Origin: Planctomycetota bacterium | Lineage (GTDB): Bacteria; Planctomycetota; Phycisphaerae; Sedimentisphaerales; Anaerobacaceae | DNA length: 6,353 nucleotides | Direction: 5' to 3' | Assembly: GCA_023135255.1 (NCBI GenBank) | Contig: JAGLTN010000503.1 | Location: 1 to 6,353 of the forward strand | Shown here: positions 1-6,286 of the stretch, in pieces | Numbering within the stretch: the first letter of the stretch is position 1 | Layout: every line of letters begins with the position of its first letter | Notes under the pieces: model-generated | The model's database searches: none | What the model was told of the DNA's origin: nothing | What the model saw: only the letters and a program-made list of their open reading frames with translations | Position numbers and translations under genes: made by a program

Positions 1-1382
1 TCCGTCATCGTCATATTAAAACTGTTATCGCCGTCAAACAATACAACCAGATCACCAGGCTTGGCGATCTGCGCACCAATAGCAGCAGGCAAGCCAAAGC
101 CCATCGTACCAAGCCCGCCGGATGTAACCAACTGTCTTGGTCTGCTGTACTTATAAAACTGGGCGCTCCACATCTGGTGCTGACCAACACCAGTAGCAAC
201 CGTTGCTTTGCCCTTAGTCTGGTTATAAACCTCTTCGATAACATATTGAGGCTTAACTACGTCAGCCTTTCTGTCATAGCCGAACACATGTTTGGCTTTC
301 CATTGTCCTATCAGTTCAAACCATTCTTTTCTTTCCTGAAATTCAACTTCCTTCGTTAGTGCTTTCAATATATCTTTTGCGTCACCAACAACCGGAATAT
401 CAACCCCGACATTCTTTGAAATACTCGCCGGGTCGATATCAATATGAATTATCTTCGCATTAGGTGCAAAACTCTTAACCTTACCGGTAACCCTGTCCTC
501 AAAACGCGCCCCGACAGCTATCAAAAGATCACACTGCTGAACCGCATAATTAGCATACGCCGAACCATGCATACCAAGCATATCAAGCGACCGTTCCTTA
601 GACTGGTCATAACTGCCAAGCCCCATCAGCGTCATAGTAACCGGGATATTAGCCTTATCCGCAAGCTCGCCAAGCTCGCCGCTCGCACCAGCGGTTATTA
701 CCCCGCCGCCAACATAAAGAACAGGCCTCTTCGATTTATTGATTGCATTAGCAGCCGTTTTTATCTGCCTTGCATGCCCCGTCTTTTTCAGCTTATAGCC
801 CGGCAGATCAAGCTCCGCAGGTTTATCAGATTTATATTTATCAAGCTCAATATCAACCGGAATATCCACCAAAACAGGCCCAGGCCTACCAGTAGAAGCA
901 ATATGAAAAGCCTCCCTGATAATTCGCTCAAGGTCCTTAATATCTTTGACAATACAATTATGCTTAGTTACAGGCCTGGTTATTCCGGTAGTGTCCGCCT
1001 CCTGAAAAGCATCATTACCGATAAGCTCCGTACGAACCTGACCCGTCAATGCAACCAAAGGAACCGAATCAAGCATCGCATTGGCAAGACCCGTAACAAG
1101 ATTACAGGCCCCGGGTCCGCTCGTCACTACAATAACGCCGACCTTGCCCGTAACCCTGGCATAAGCGTCTGCCATATGACATCCACCCTGCTCATGACGC
1201 GGGATAATAAAATTGATTGGAGCCTCATAAAGCTCGTCAAACAATGGAAGCACAACCCCGCCAAGATAACCGAACATCGTATCGACACCAAGATCGATCA
1301 GCGTATCGACAATAATTTTAGCTCCCGTCCTCGCGACGGCCTTGCCGGCAGGTGTTGCCGGTCTTTCAGACTTGCTGCACAT
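1..1382 (-). CDS. ilvB: Acetolactate synthase large subunit (acetohydroxyacid synthase), partial: C-terminus off the window
   Basis: Catalyses the first common step of branched-chain amino acid synthesis in the cytoplasm: two pyruvates to 2-acetolactate, or pyruvate plus 2-oxobutyrate to 2-aceto-2-hydroxybutyrate, using TPP, FAD and Mg. The reverse complement reads open for 460 codons from ATG at 1382 to the window edge. Visible motifs are FGYLGG (about residue 37), RHEQGG with the catalytic Glu at about 64, TSGPGACNLVTGLANA (about 87-102), IGNDAFQEAD and ITRPVTKHN (about 121-142), STGRPGPVLVDIP, GARFEDRVTG, SGGLGTMGFGLPAAIGA, and the start of the TPP/metal motif GDNSFNMT (about 451-458). Roughly 100-130 C-terminal residues are missing relative to the usual 560-590. 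An in-frame stop lies at 1410-1412 with no ATG between, so this start is well fixed. Oddities are GYLGG for the usual GYPGG, GDN for GDG/GDA, and Arg after TGQV where E. coli IlvB has Ser. The anabolic enzyme is favoured over catabolic AlsS by the IGxDAFQEAD/ITRPVTKHN segment. A regulatory subunit gene (ilvN/ilvH) would be expected just off the left edge. Confidence 0.96.
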   Translation of the reverse strand, partial: MCSKSERPATPAGKAVARTGAKIIVDTLIDLGVDTMFGYLGGVVLPLFDELYEAPINFIIPRHEQGGCHMADAYARVTGKVGVIVVTSGPGACNLVTGLANAMLDSVPLVALTGQVRTELIGNDAFQEADTTGITRPVTKHNCIVKDIKDLERIIREAFHIASTGRPGPVLVDIPVDIELDKYKSDKPAELDLPGYKLKKTGHARQIKTAANAINKSKRPVLYVGGGVITAGASGELGELADKANIPVTMTLMGLGSYDQSKERSLDMLGMHGSAYANYAVQQCDLLIAVGARFEDRVTGKVKSFAPNAKIIHIDIDPASISKNVGVDIPVVGDAKDILKALTKEVEFQERKEWFELIGQWKAKHVFGYDRKADVVKPQYVIEEVYNQTKGKATVATGVGQHQMWSAQFYKYSRPRQLVTSGGLGTMGFGLPAAIGAQIAKPGDLVVLFDGDNSFNMTMT

Positions 1383-1390
1383 TTTCCAAA

Positions 1391-1394
1391 CCTC
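1391..1394 (-). promoter_or_regulatory. Ribosome binding site of ilvB
   Basis: The minus strand reads GAGG followed by 8 nt and then ATG at 1382. A second purine block, AGGA (1398-1401), lies just upstream. The spacing supports the ATG at 1382. A second ATG at 1396-1394 overlaps the GAGG but is out of frame. Confidence 0.7.
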
Positions 1395-1501
1395 ATTTCC
1401 TGATAAACGTTATATGTTATTCCGGTCAATCACAGCTCCACTGGGCCGCTCACAACAGATATTCCGCTTTTAACCAAAAAAACGATCTATCCGCCGCAAG
1501 G

Positions 1502-1537
1502 TTATAAACCCCGCTGCAATCCCGTAACCACAGCCAT
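1502..1537 (-). CDS. Possible 11-residue leader peptide upstream of ilvB (MAVVTGLQRGL)
   Basis: An ATG at 1537 opens 11 codons ending in TAA (1504-1502). The peptide MAVVTGLQRGL has two adjacent Val codons (GTG GTT) and two Leu codons (TTG, TTA). A weak AGG (1542-1544) lies 4 nt upstream of the ATG. Both outer pairing arms of the leader touch it: AGGTTA covers the AGG, and TAACCT covers the stop codon. Translation would therefore disrupt the fold. Leader peptides rich in Val/Leu/Ile codons are known upstream of ilvB in enterobacteria (IvbL), but that peptide is much longer in Val runs. An ORF this short can occur by chance, so this is a candidate only. Confidence 0.3.
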   Translation of the reverse strand: MAVVTGLQRGL

Positions 1538-1590
1538 CTAACCTGTGTTTCAGGCTCGCATCAGCATTCGTAAATACTGATTGCAATACT

Positions 1591-1620
1591 ATTATATAAT
1601 AATCGTACTTATCCTGTCAA
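1591..1620 (-). promoter_or_regulatory. Sigma-70-type promoter of ilvB
   Basis: On the minus strand a perfect -35 TTGACA (1615-1620) is followed by an 18-nt spacer and a perfect -10 TATAAT (1591-1596). Transcription would start near 1582-1585, leaving a leader of about 200 nt before the ilvB start codon. The -10 lies inside the 10-base palindrome ATTATATAAT (1591-1600), which may be coincidence in AT-rich sequence. The promoter gives ilvB transcription independent of the upstream nuclease gene. Confidence 0.8.
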
Positions 1621-1708
1621 ATATTTAATTTTTAATTATTTTACCCATTTTAACAGCCAATTTCACACTATCTAAAACACAAAATAAGCAAAATCTGACT
1701 ATATTGGA
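1621..1708. other. AT-rich spacer between the nuclease gene and the ilvB promoter
   Basis: These are 88 very AT-rich bases downstream of the nuclease stop codon. I see no GC-rich hairpin with a T tract on the minus strand, so no intrinsic terminator for the nuclease gene can be called. No ORF with a ribosome binding site was seen here. Confidence 0.6.
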
Positions 1709-2938
1709 TTAGAGGATTTTGTCCAAAAGAACATCTAGCCCATTCTTATCGATAAGCTCAACACCATTTCTACCAGCAAGCTCCAAAGCACTTTTAGTAA
1801 ATTTTGCAGTAGTTATTACCATGGATTTATCGCAATCATAATATTTCATTGCTGCAACAACTTCTTGAACTGCACTATTTCCAACACTTCCAGAATATTT
1901 TTTTGTTTGAACAGCTGTTGAAACTCCATCTTTCTCTATAATTAAATCGGCACCCTGATCACCCGATTTTTTTGTAACCGTAACCTTATACCCTGCTTTC
2001 CTGTACATATCCCCAATAAACTCCTCAAATTCAAAACCATTTAAATGGTCTATGTCATCTACCGTAACTTTTTTATTGTGACCTCTTCTTAATTTCTCTT
2101 CAAACTCAACTGCCTTCAGAGATTTATATTCTGAACGGAGTGTTTTCTTTAGCTTATCTAAGTCGTAAGGAATTTGTTTCCTCTCTAAGAATACGATAAA
2201 TTGGTATAAAACATGCTTACATTCCCCATCTTCACGTTTAAAATTCGCTTTATTAAATGACACCTTTGAGGAAGCTATAATATCTTTCTGATTTTTTAAT
2301 TTTGACACTTCTTTTTCAAAATAATCAACTTCATGTTCAAAATTTGCATCCGGAACAAGCCTTATCAACATTCTTGAGAGATTTACAATATCTTTGTTTT
2401 TAAGCTTTGATACTTCTTTATCAAAGAAGTCAATATTCGTTTCTATTTCATTTTGAATTAAAATAAATTTAATATCTTTATCAACAAGCTCAAGATTTTC
2501 ACGATGATTTATAAGATTTAATAAGTTTTCAATATTCTCTATTTTTTGTTCATAACTAAGATATCTTTTATTAAACGGACTGAGAATATCCTCCCTTATA
2601 TTTCTTTCTACTTCTTCTAAAAAAGCTTGGTGCTCCAAAGCAAACTTTTCAATTTGACTTTGACAATTCCCGCATTTAATTATCGCTATTGGTACAAACA
2701 CAAATCCTAACAACATAATGGAAAATGCAAACCAACATCCTACTATTTGCCCAATCATTGCACCTAAGATTGCACCAAAGATTAAACCTATTATTGCAAC
2801 CAATATCCACATTGTTATTATAATAAAAATGTTTGTTGCCACATCATCTGAATCTTGGCTATGTCCGTTGCGGAATGCATAGGCATTCCTCTCCTTATCG
2901 GATTCAAATTTCATATCATAAAAGGTATTTTCGCTCAT
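1709..2938 (-). CDS. Membrane-anchored Mrr-type restriction endonuclease-like protein
   Basis: A 409-residue protein of unknown specific target. The C-terminal domain (about 294-409) matches the Mrr_cat / type IV restriction nuclease fold. It begins with LNGFEFEEFIGDMYRKAGY (Glu at 303-306) and has the catalytic GADL (Asp331) and QTK (Gln344, Lys346), giving the D-x12-QxK spacing of that family. It ends with the VQEVVAAMKYY and ELAGRNGVELID segments. The N-terminus is hydrophilic (1-34), followed by a hydrophobic stretch (36-87) that should form two glycine-rich membrane helices and ends in a CGNC pair (Cys89, Cys92). Residues about 95-290 are charged and helical, partly coiled-coil-like, with an internal repeat. 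The active site would face the cytoplasm if both termini do. Base composition is clearly more AT-rich than ilvB and the GH172 gene, suggesting acquisition. Family members cut modified or foreign DNA; a defence role here is inferred. The nuclease-fold call is strong and the biological role uncertain. Confidence 0.85.
   Translation of the reverse strand: MSENTFYDMKFESDKERNAYAFRNGHSQDSDDVATNIFIIITMWILVAIIGLIFGAILGAMIGQIVGCWFAFSIMLLGFVFVPIAIIKCGNCQSQIEKFALEHQAFLEEVERNIREDILSPFNKRYLSYEQKIENIENLLNLINHRENLELVDKDIKFILIQNEIETNIDFFDKEVSKLKNKDIVNLSRMLIRLVPDANFEHEVDYFEKEVSKLKNQKDIIASSKVSFNKANFKREDGECKHVLYQFIVFLERKQIPYDLDKLKKTLRSEYKSLKAVEFEEKLRRGHNKKVTVDDIDHLNGFEFEEFIGDMYRKAGYKVTVTKKSGDQGADLIIEKDGVSTAVQTKKYSGSVGNSAVQEVVAAMKYYDCDKSMVITTAKFTKSALELAGRNGVELIDKNGLDVLLDKIL
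2276..2428 (-). repeat. Diverged internal duplication in the nuclease gene (about 36 residues per unit)
   Basis: The helical middle contains FFDKEVSKLKNKDI (residues 171-184) and YFEKEVSKLKNQKDI (207-221), offset by 36 residues. Each copy is followed at similar distance by an ANF triplet (198-200 and 231-233). The DNA copies are also alike but diverged, for example acttctttatcaaagaagtc against acttctttttcaaaataatc on the plus strand. This looks like an old in-gene duplication of a helical hairpin unit. Confidence 0.7.
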
Positions 2939-2944
2939 TAAGTT

Positions 2945-2949
2945 CTCCC
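2945..2949 (-). promoter_or_regulatory. Ribosome binding site of the nuclease gene
   Basis: The minus strand reads GGGAG, six bases, then ATG at 2938. This is a good Shine-Dalgarno match that supports the annotated start. Confidence 0.7.
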
Positions 2950-2991
2950 ATAGTTAATATAATTACCGTTTAATCAAATCTCTTAAGCGTT

Positions 2992-2997
2992 ATTATA
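2992..2997 (-). promoter_or_regulatory. Possible -10 element of the nuclease gene promoter
   Basis: A perfect TATAAT lies 54 bases upstream of the nuclease start, inside a 12-base AT palindrome TTATTATAATAA (2990-3001). The only -35-like hexamer, TTGATA (3021-3026), is 23 bases away, which is too far. No TG extension is present. The nuclease gene may have its own weak or differently regulated promoter, or be read through from the GH172 gene. Nothing else was recognised in the 88-base gap (2939-3026). Confidence 0.3.
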
Positions 2998-3026
2998 ATA
3001 AATTTCATCTCCTTCCACACTATCAA

Positions 3027-5243
3027 CTATTTTCCCGCAGCCAAAACAACCTTTGGCATCTGATAACAATAAACCCAATATCTGCTCGCGCTCCAGGCAG
3101 ATTCCGTCGGATAAGCCGTCTCAGGTGTCATTTTTCTATTATCCGGAACCCATTTTAGTTTTACTTCCAGCTTGCTTATGCCTTTAGTAAGCACAGGACC
3201 GATCAAAAATTCTTCTTCCCGCCAACGCCTATTGCTCGTGATAACCTGATATTCAGCCTCACCAAGCTCACCCTTGGCCCAACTGAATACGCACGTATTG
3301 CTGCCAGAGGTATACCATGTACCAGCTGCCTGCCAAGAACCAGCAGCCCTCACCGAAACCTCAGCAGTCTGGTTCGGATAAAGATAATCAAATTTCCTTC
3401 TAAGCATAACGCCAAGATTATACTTATTGATCTTAACCTCAAATTTTGACGTCCCTTTCATCACCCGAACCTTGTCCTGCTCAGCCGCAAAGAACATCTC
3501 CGAGTTTTTCCCTGTATCTTTGCCCAGCTCATATCTACTAACAAGATCGTAAGGCTCACCAGCGGTCGGAGAAACATAATTATGCTCTTTAATAGATTTT
3601 TCATCACAAACATTAACCATATCAGTCCGAACCAACGCTGCGCTATCGATCCCATACCAATATACAACGCCCTCATAATGTTCTTCAGAATTATTCTCGC
3701 CGCCATGCTCAAGGCTTATTTTAGCATTTTTGCCAAACGGAAATATATCAGCAATCAGAAAACGATATGCACTATTGAGCAGGTCTTTATCATTCTTAGC
3801 TGCCTTTTTTTCAGACCCAACCGGATGACCCGCAAACGGCAAAGTCATATTTCTACCGCCCCAGTAGTCACCCCCGCCGCCCCATTCTTCCGTGCCTGTC
3901 CCCCAACCCTGAGGAGTCTTACTATCGTCAAAGATAAATCTCGGATCACCCTCAAGCGTCCAAAGCACACCGTCATGCGAAAATGTCCAGCTCATACCAA
4001 CAAAACTGCCGCTCCAGTCACCGCCGCCTTCAACCTTTGTTGTATCAAGGAAAGTAACATCCTGCCCCTCTATTAATTTCGGATGATCCGAATATGTCCC
4101 GTGGAAATACCCAACAGTATTGATCGGATCCTCGAAAGCAGTAGTGCGAATTTCATATTTCACATTTTCAAAAGTTTTCCCACCCCTGCCCTGAATCTCG
4201 ATCTTGGCGTTCTGGAAAAATGGCATCGGGTAATAACACCCAAGATAAACATTCTTTTCGTCATATCTGACATTGATCGGAAAACCCTTTACCAAATACT
4301 CTCTGTTATTATTGTTATACAAATGCCCCACACCAAAAAACAAAGCAACAGGAGCATCCACCGATGCATGCCATCGGCCGTCCCACGTAATACGCAAACG
4401 CGATTGCCCAAATTCATACGCATCCTCACAAGGCACCGTAAATTTCAAAGCCCTGATACTCGCAGGAGCATCTTTGATCTCCTGTATCGTCGTCCACTTA
4501 AAAGGCTCAACCTTTATCGTACCCGCATACTTCTTAACCCCCATCCCCTTAGGGCCGATATCCGTTCCCGATTTCCTTAAAAGCTCAAGAACCTCAGACT
4601 TCGGCGGCTGCCTCTTCCAAGCCTCCACAGGCCTCGACAAATTTTTCATCCCCTTGGTCATCAGATGATAAATATAATATCCCGTCCCGTAAAACGTCCT
4701 GCCATAAGCAATCCTCATCCTGTCCTCAAACCCCAAAGGAACCCACATTAAGTCAGCACCCTTAGTAATTGACCATGTCCAGGTCAAGGGATTAGGAAAC
4801 AGATCCTCTGGAATAAATACCGATGGCTTGCCCTTGCCTTTGGCGTTCTCCGGGTCAGCGGTAGCGGTTTCTTTAACCACCATATCTTCCCCGTCAACCT
4901 CATAATGCCATGGGCTACCGTGCCAGTGATTCGTCCTCTTAAAGTACAAAACGCCATAACCTCTTACATCAAGAGATACATTGAAAGTCTTACTGTCACA
5001 ATAAAGGAAATGGCTCGCATCAGCCCCTCTGTTGTTGCCCTGCCGGTCATAAGTGCTCCGCATATAAGCGCGAATCCCTATACGATGATAAGGCAACCTG
5101 TCCCACATCAAATAAGAATCAAGATCAACAGGCACCATCGCGGGAACATCCGTCTGGCTTAGCTCACCAGCAAAACCGCTCTGAAAACTGCCAATAAGAA
5201 CAATAGCTAAAATTAACAAATACATAGATACTGACTTTGTCAT
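3027..5243 (-). CDS. Secreted GH172 (DUF2961) family glycoside hydrolase
   Basis: A 738-residue exported protein. The signal peptide is residues 1-25 (K3, hydrophobic core 7-20, likely cut after GFA25). DUF2961 hallmarks follow in order: STYDRQGNN (63-71), LRITWDG with the following FFGVGH (283-307), GCYYPMPFFQNAKIEI (335-350), LEGDPRFIFDD (430-440), GTGTEEWGGGGDYWGG (448-463), YRFLIADIFPFGKNAKISLEHG (493-514) and VVYWYG (526-531). A further beta-rich part (about 575-735) with NQTAEVSV, GTWYTSGSN and WREEEFLIGP resembles the C-terminal beta-sandwich of longer family members. Characterised GH172 enzymes act on alpha-D-fructofuranosides (difructose dianhydride I) or D-arabinofuranose residues; the substrate here cannot be read from sequence. 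Catalytic residues in the family are glutamates. E452/E453 are candidates, but I could not map them. Many members are near 350-450 residues, so this one is long, with an insert-rich N-terminal half (about 120-280). It probably acts outside the cytoplasm on a furanoside glycan. Confidence 0.88.
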   Translation of the reverse strand: MTKSVSMYLLILAIVLIGSFQSGFAGELSQTDVPAMVPVDLDSYLMWDRLPYHRIGIRAYMRSTYDRQGNNRGADASHFLYCDSKTFNVSLDVRGYGVLYFKRTNHWHGSPWHYEVDGEDMVVKETATADPENAKGKGKPSVFIPEDLFPNPLTWTWSITKGADLMWVPLGFEDRMRIAYGRTFYGTGYYIYHLMTKGMKNLSRPVEAWKRQPPKSEVLELLRKSGTDIGPKGMGVKKYAGTIKVEPFKWTTIQEIKDAPASIRALKFTVPCEDAYEFGQSRLRITWDGRWHASVDAPVALFFGVGHLYNNNNREYLVKGFPINVRYDEKNVYLGCYYPMPFFQNAKIEIQGRGGKTFENVKYEIRTTAFEDPINTVGYFHGTYSDHPKLIEGQDVTFLDTTKVEGGGDWSGSFVGMSWTFSHDGVLWTLEGDPRFIFDDSKTPQGWGTGTEEWGGGGDYWGGRNMTLPFAGHPVGSEKKAAKNDKDLLNSAYRFLIADIFPFGKNAKISLEHGGENNSEEHYEGVVYWYGIDSAALVRTDMVNVCDEKSIKEHNYVSPTAGEPYDLVSRYELGKDTGKNSEMFFAAEQDKVRVMKGTSKFEVKINKYNLGVMLRRKFDYLYPNQTAEVSVRAAGSWQAAGTWYTSGSNTCVFSWAKGELGEAEYQVITSNRRWREEEFLIGPVLTKGISKLEVKLKWVPDNRKMTPETAYPTESAWSASRYWVYCYQMPKVVLAAGK

Positions 5244-5320
5244 AATATATTCCTTTTAATCAGAAAGTTATATCCATCCGGAACATGTGATTTTTTGATG
5301 ACAGGCAGATGCAGAATCTG
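5244..5320 (-). other. 77-base gap between the DUF6263-like gene and the GH172 gene
   Basis: Just after the upstream stop codon the minus strand has a 5-bp inverted repeat, CAGAT and ATCTG (5306-5320), with a 5-nt loop. It is not followed by a T run (an A run comes later), so it is not a convincing intrinsic terminator. No good promoter was seen. The two genes may be cotranscribed. Confidence 0.4.
5251..5257 (-). promoter_or_regulatory. Ribosome binding site of the GH172 gene
   Basis: The minus strand reads AAAAGGA, seven bases, then ATG at 5243. The spacing supports this start, which is immediately followed by a credible signal peptide. Confidence 0.7.
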
Positions 5321-6286
5321 TTATTTCTCCGTTTTCGCTTTAGGCCCAGCCACTTTCTTAAACTCAAAGTGAATCTTACTTTCAATTTCCGCGTGGTTAG
5401 ACTTTGGCGTAATGACTTTGGATGATGTTATCTTCGTAATAGCAGTCATCTTCTGACTAATATCGCTGCTGATTATCTCGCCCGTAGATTCTTTGATCTT
5501 TATCGTTCCACTTTGGCTGCCGGAACTCTTAGTTTTAAGCTTCAGCTCACCTCTGACAACAGGCTTTGCGCCAAACTTGGTCCTGATCTTAGATTCCAAC
5601 CCGATAATCGCAAAACCATCTTCGGTTACTTCGTTAACCTTATATTTATTATTAAACACTATCTGCGCATCATAAGAAGTCTCTAAACTCTTACTCCAGC
5701 TGCTGCCTTGCTTAACTTTCTTATCTGTATAAATATCCGTCAGATTCGTCAGCAGCTCCCGCATAAGAAGATCGTTAAACTGATTCTGGATCTGCCTGAC
5801 AAGCATTTTCCTGCCCGGGTTAGGTGTGATCTTTTCCTTAACCGACTGGTGAATTTCCACAAACCCCTTAACCTGTTCGACCTTACCAAGCCTCGACATC
5901 TTTACCTGAAAAACCTCCCCCAACAGCGCCCTGTAACCCCAAAGCAAAGGCGAAATATTATCATCATTTTTCGCAGAATCGTAACTGACCTCTTTTTCAA
6001 AATCTTTCTGCTCGATACTCACCCAGTCATATCTGAACTCAAGCCAGGCCCCGCCTTTCTCACCGACCTCCTTAACCACCACCTGATAACCAAAAGAAAA
6101 ATTCTGCTCTATTACCAGCCCCTTACTTCGACCACTTTTAGGCTCAACTTTTCGCCGCATAATATGCTTAATATAATACTGCTGAGACTTTTCAAACTTA
6201 TAGCAGTACTGCTTCTTATCCTGCCCGCCGCAGCAAAGATTAACACAAAGCCCAACCGCAATTATTAAAATTATTCTCAATCGCAT
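5321..6286 (-). CDS. Exported hypothetical protein, DUF6263-like
   Basis: A 321-residue protein of unknown function. The chosen start is ATG at 6286. A GTG two codons upstream (6292) also opens the frame, but AAGG/AGG on the minus strand (6292-6299) sits 5 or more bases before the ATG and too close to the GTG. The N-terminus is a typical export signal: MRLR, then a hydrophobic run IILIIAVGLCVNL ending in CCGGQ. A lipoprotein is possible, but the residues before the cysteines (VNL) do not make a canonical lipobox. The mature part alternates beta-type segments: YKFEKSQQYYIKH near the start, LGEVFQVKMSRLGKVEQVKGF (about 124-144), a helical QIQNQFNDLLMRELLTNL (167-184), VKQGSSWSKS (193-202), and a final TIKIKESTGEI (263-273) strand pair. 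The G-x-V-x-V pattern and QGSSW resemble DUF6263 proteins as I remember them; this needs a profile search. It is followed by the GH172 gene in the same direction, which hints at shared expression. Confidence 0.6.
   Translation of the reverse strand: MRLRIILIIAVGLCVNLCCGGQDKKQYCYKFEKSQQYYIKHIMRRKVEPKSGRSKGLVIEQNFSFGYQVVVKEVGEKGGAWLEFRYDWVSIEQKDFEKEVSYDSAKNDDNISPLLWGYRALLGEVFQVKMSRLGKVEQVKGFVEIHQSVKEKITPNPGRKMLVRQIQNQFNDLLMRELLTNLTDIYTDKKVKQGSSWSKSLETSYDAQIVFNNKYKVNEVTEDGFAIIGLESKIRTKFGAKPVVRGELKLKTKSSGSQSGTIKIKESTGEIISSDISQKMTAITKITSSKVITPKSNHAEIESKIHFEFKKVAGPKAKTEK

Larger units (their letters stand above)
1383..1584 (-). promoter_or_regulatory. Long structured 5' leader of ilvB, possible attenuator
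   Basis: This is the untranslated stretch between the predicted transcription start and ilvB. Seen on the minus strand: AGGTTA (1544-1539) can pair with TAACCT (1504-1499). Nested inside, GCTGTGG (1534-1528) can pair with TTGCAGC (1519-1513) around an 8-nt loop, with GU pairs at the loop end. The same GCTGTGG could alternatively pair, less well, with TTGCGGC (1499-1493). A run of seven T follows at 1482-1476. Further on, TTGGTTAA (1477-1470) can pair with TTGACCGG (1429-1422). No T-box signature or other riboswitch class I know was recognised, and the T run is not preceded by a tight GC-rich hairpin. Regulation by attenuation is therefore inferred from length, foldability and the small ORF, not shown. 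Confidence 0.4.

Noticed and set aside
1298..1396. 32-codon out-of-frame ORF starting at ATG 1396 and overlapping the ilvB start
   Set aside because: Its ATG overlaps the ilvB ribosome site and the product shows nothing. Most likely incidental, though it could in principle couple translation.
444..1403. 319-codon plus-strand open frame
   Set aside because: It lies antisense over ilvB, whose conserved motifs are unmistakable on the minus strand. The product is low in recognisable features and rich in Arg/Asn/Ile, typical of a shadow frame.
1476..1510. Intrinsic terminator at the T7 run in the ilvB leader
   Set aside because: No stable GC-rich hairpin directly abuts the T run, so only a possible attenuation role is mentioned, not a called terminator.
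1383..1584. T-box or other known riboswitch upstream of ilvB
   Set aside because: No T-box antiterminator signature or conserved core of the riboswitch classes I know was found.
2970..3008. 12-codon minus-strand mini-ORF (MKFIIITLKRFD) just after the GH172 stop, preceded by AAGGAG
   Set aside because: The purine block abuts the ATG with essentially no spacing, and the peptide has no recognisable feature. Treated as chance.
3582..4668. Several plus-strand open frames of 130-165 codons
   Set aside because: All are antisense to the GH172 gene, overlap each other, and show no family motif.
5708..6268. 186-codon plus-strand open frame
   Set aside because: Antisense shadow of the DUF6263-like gene, with no recognisable domain.
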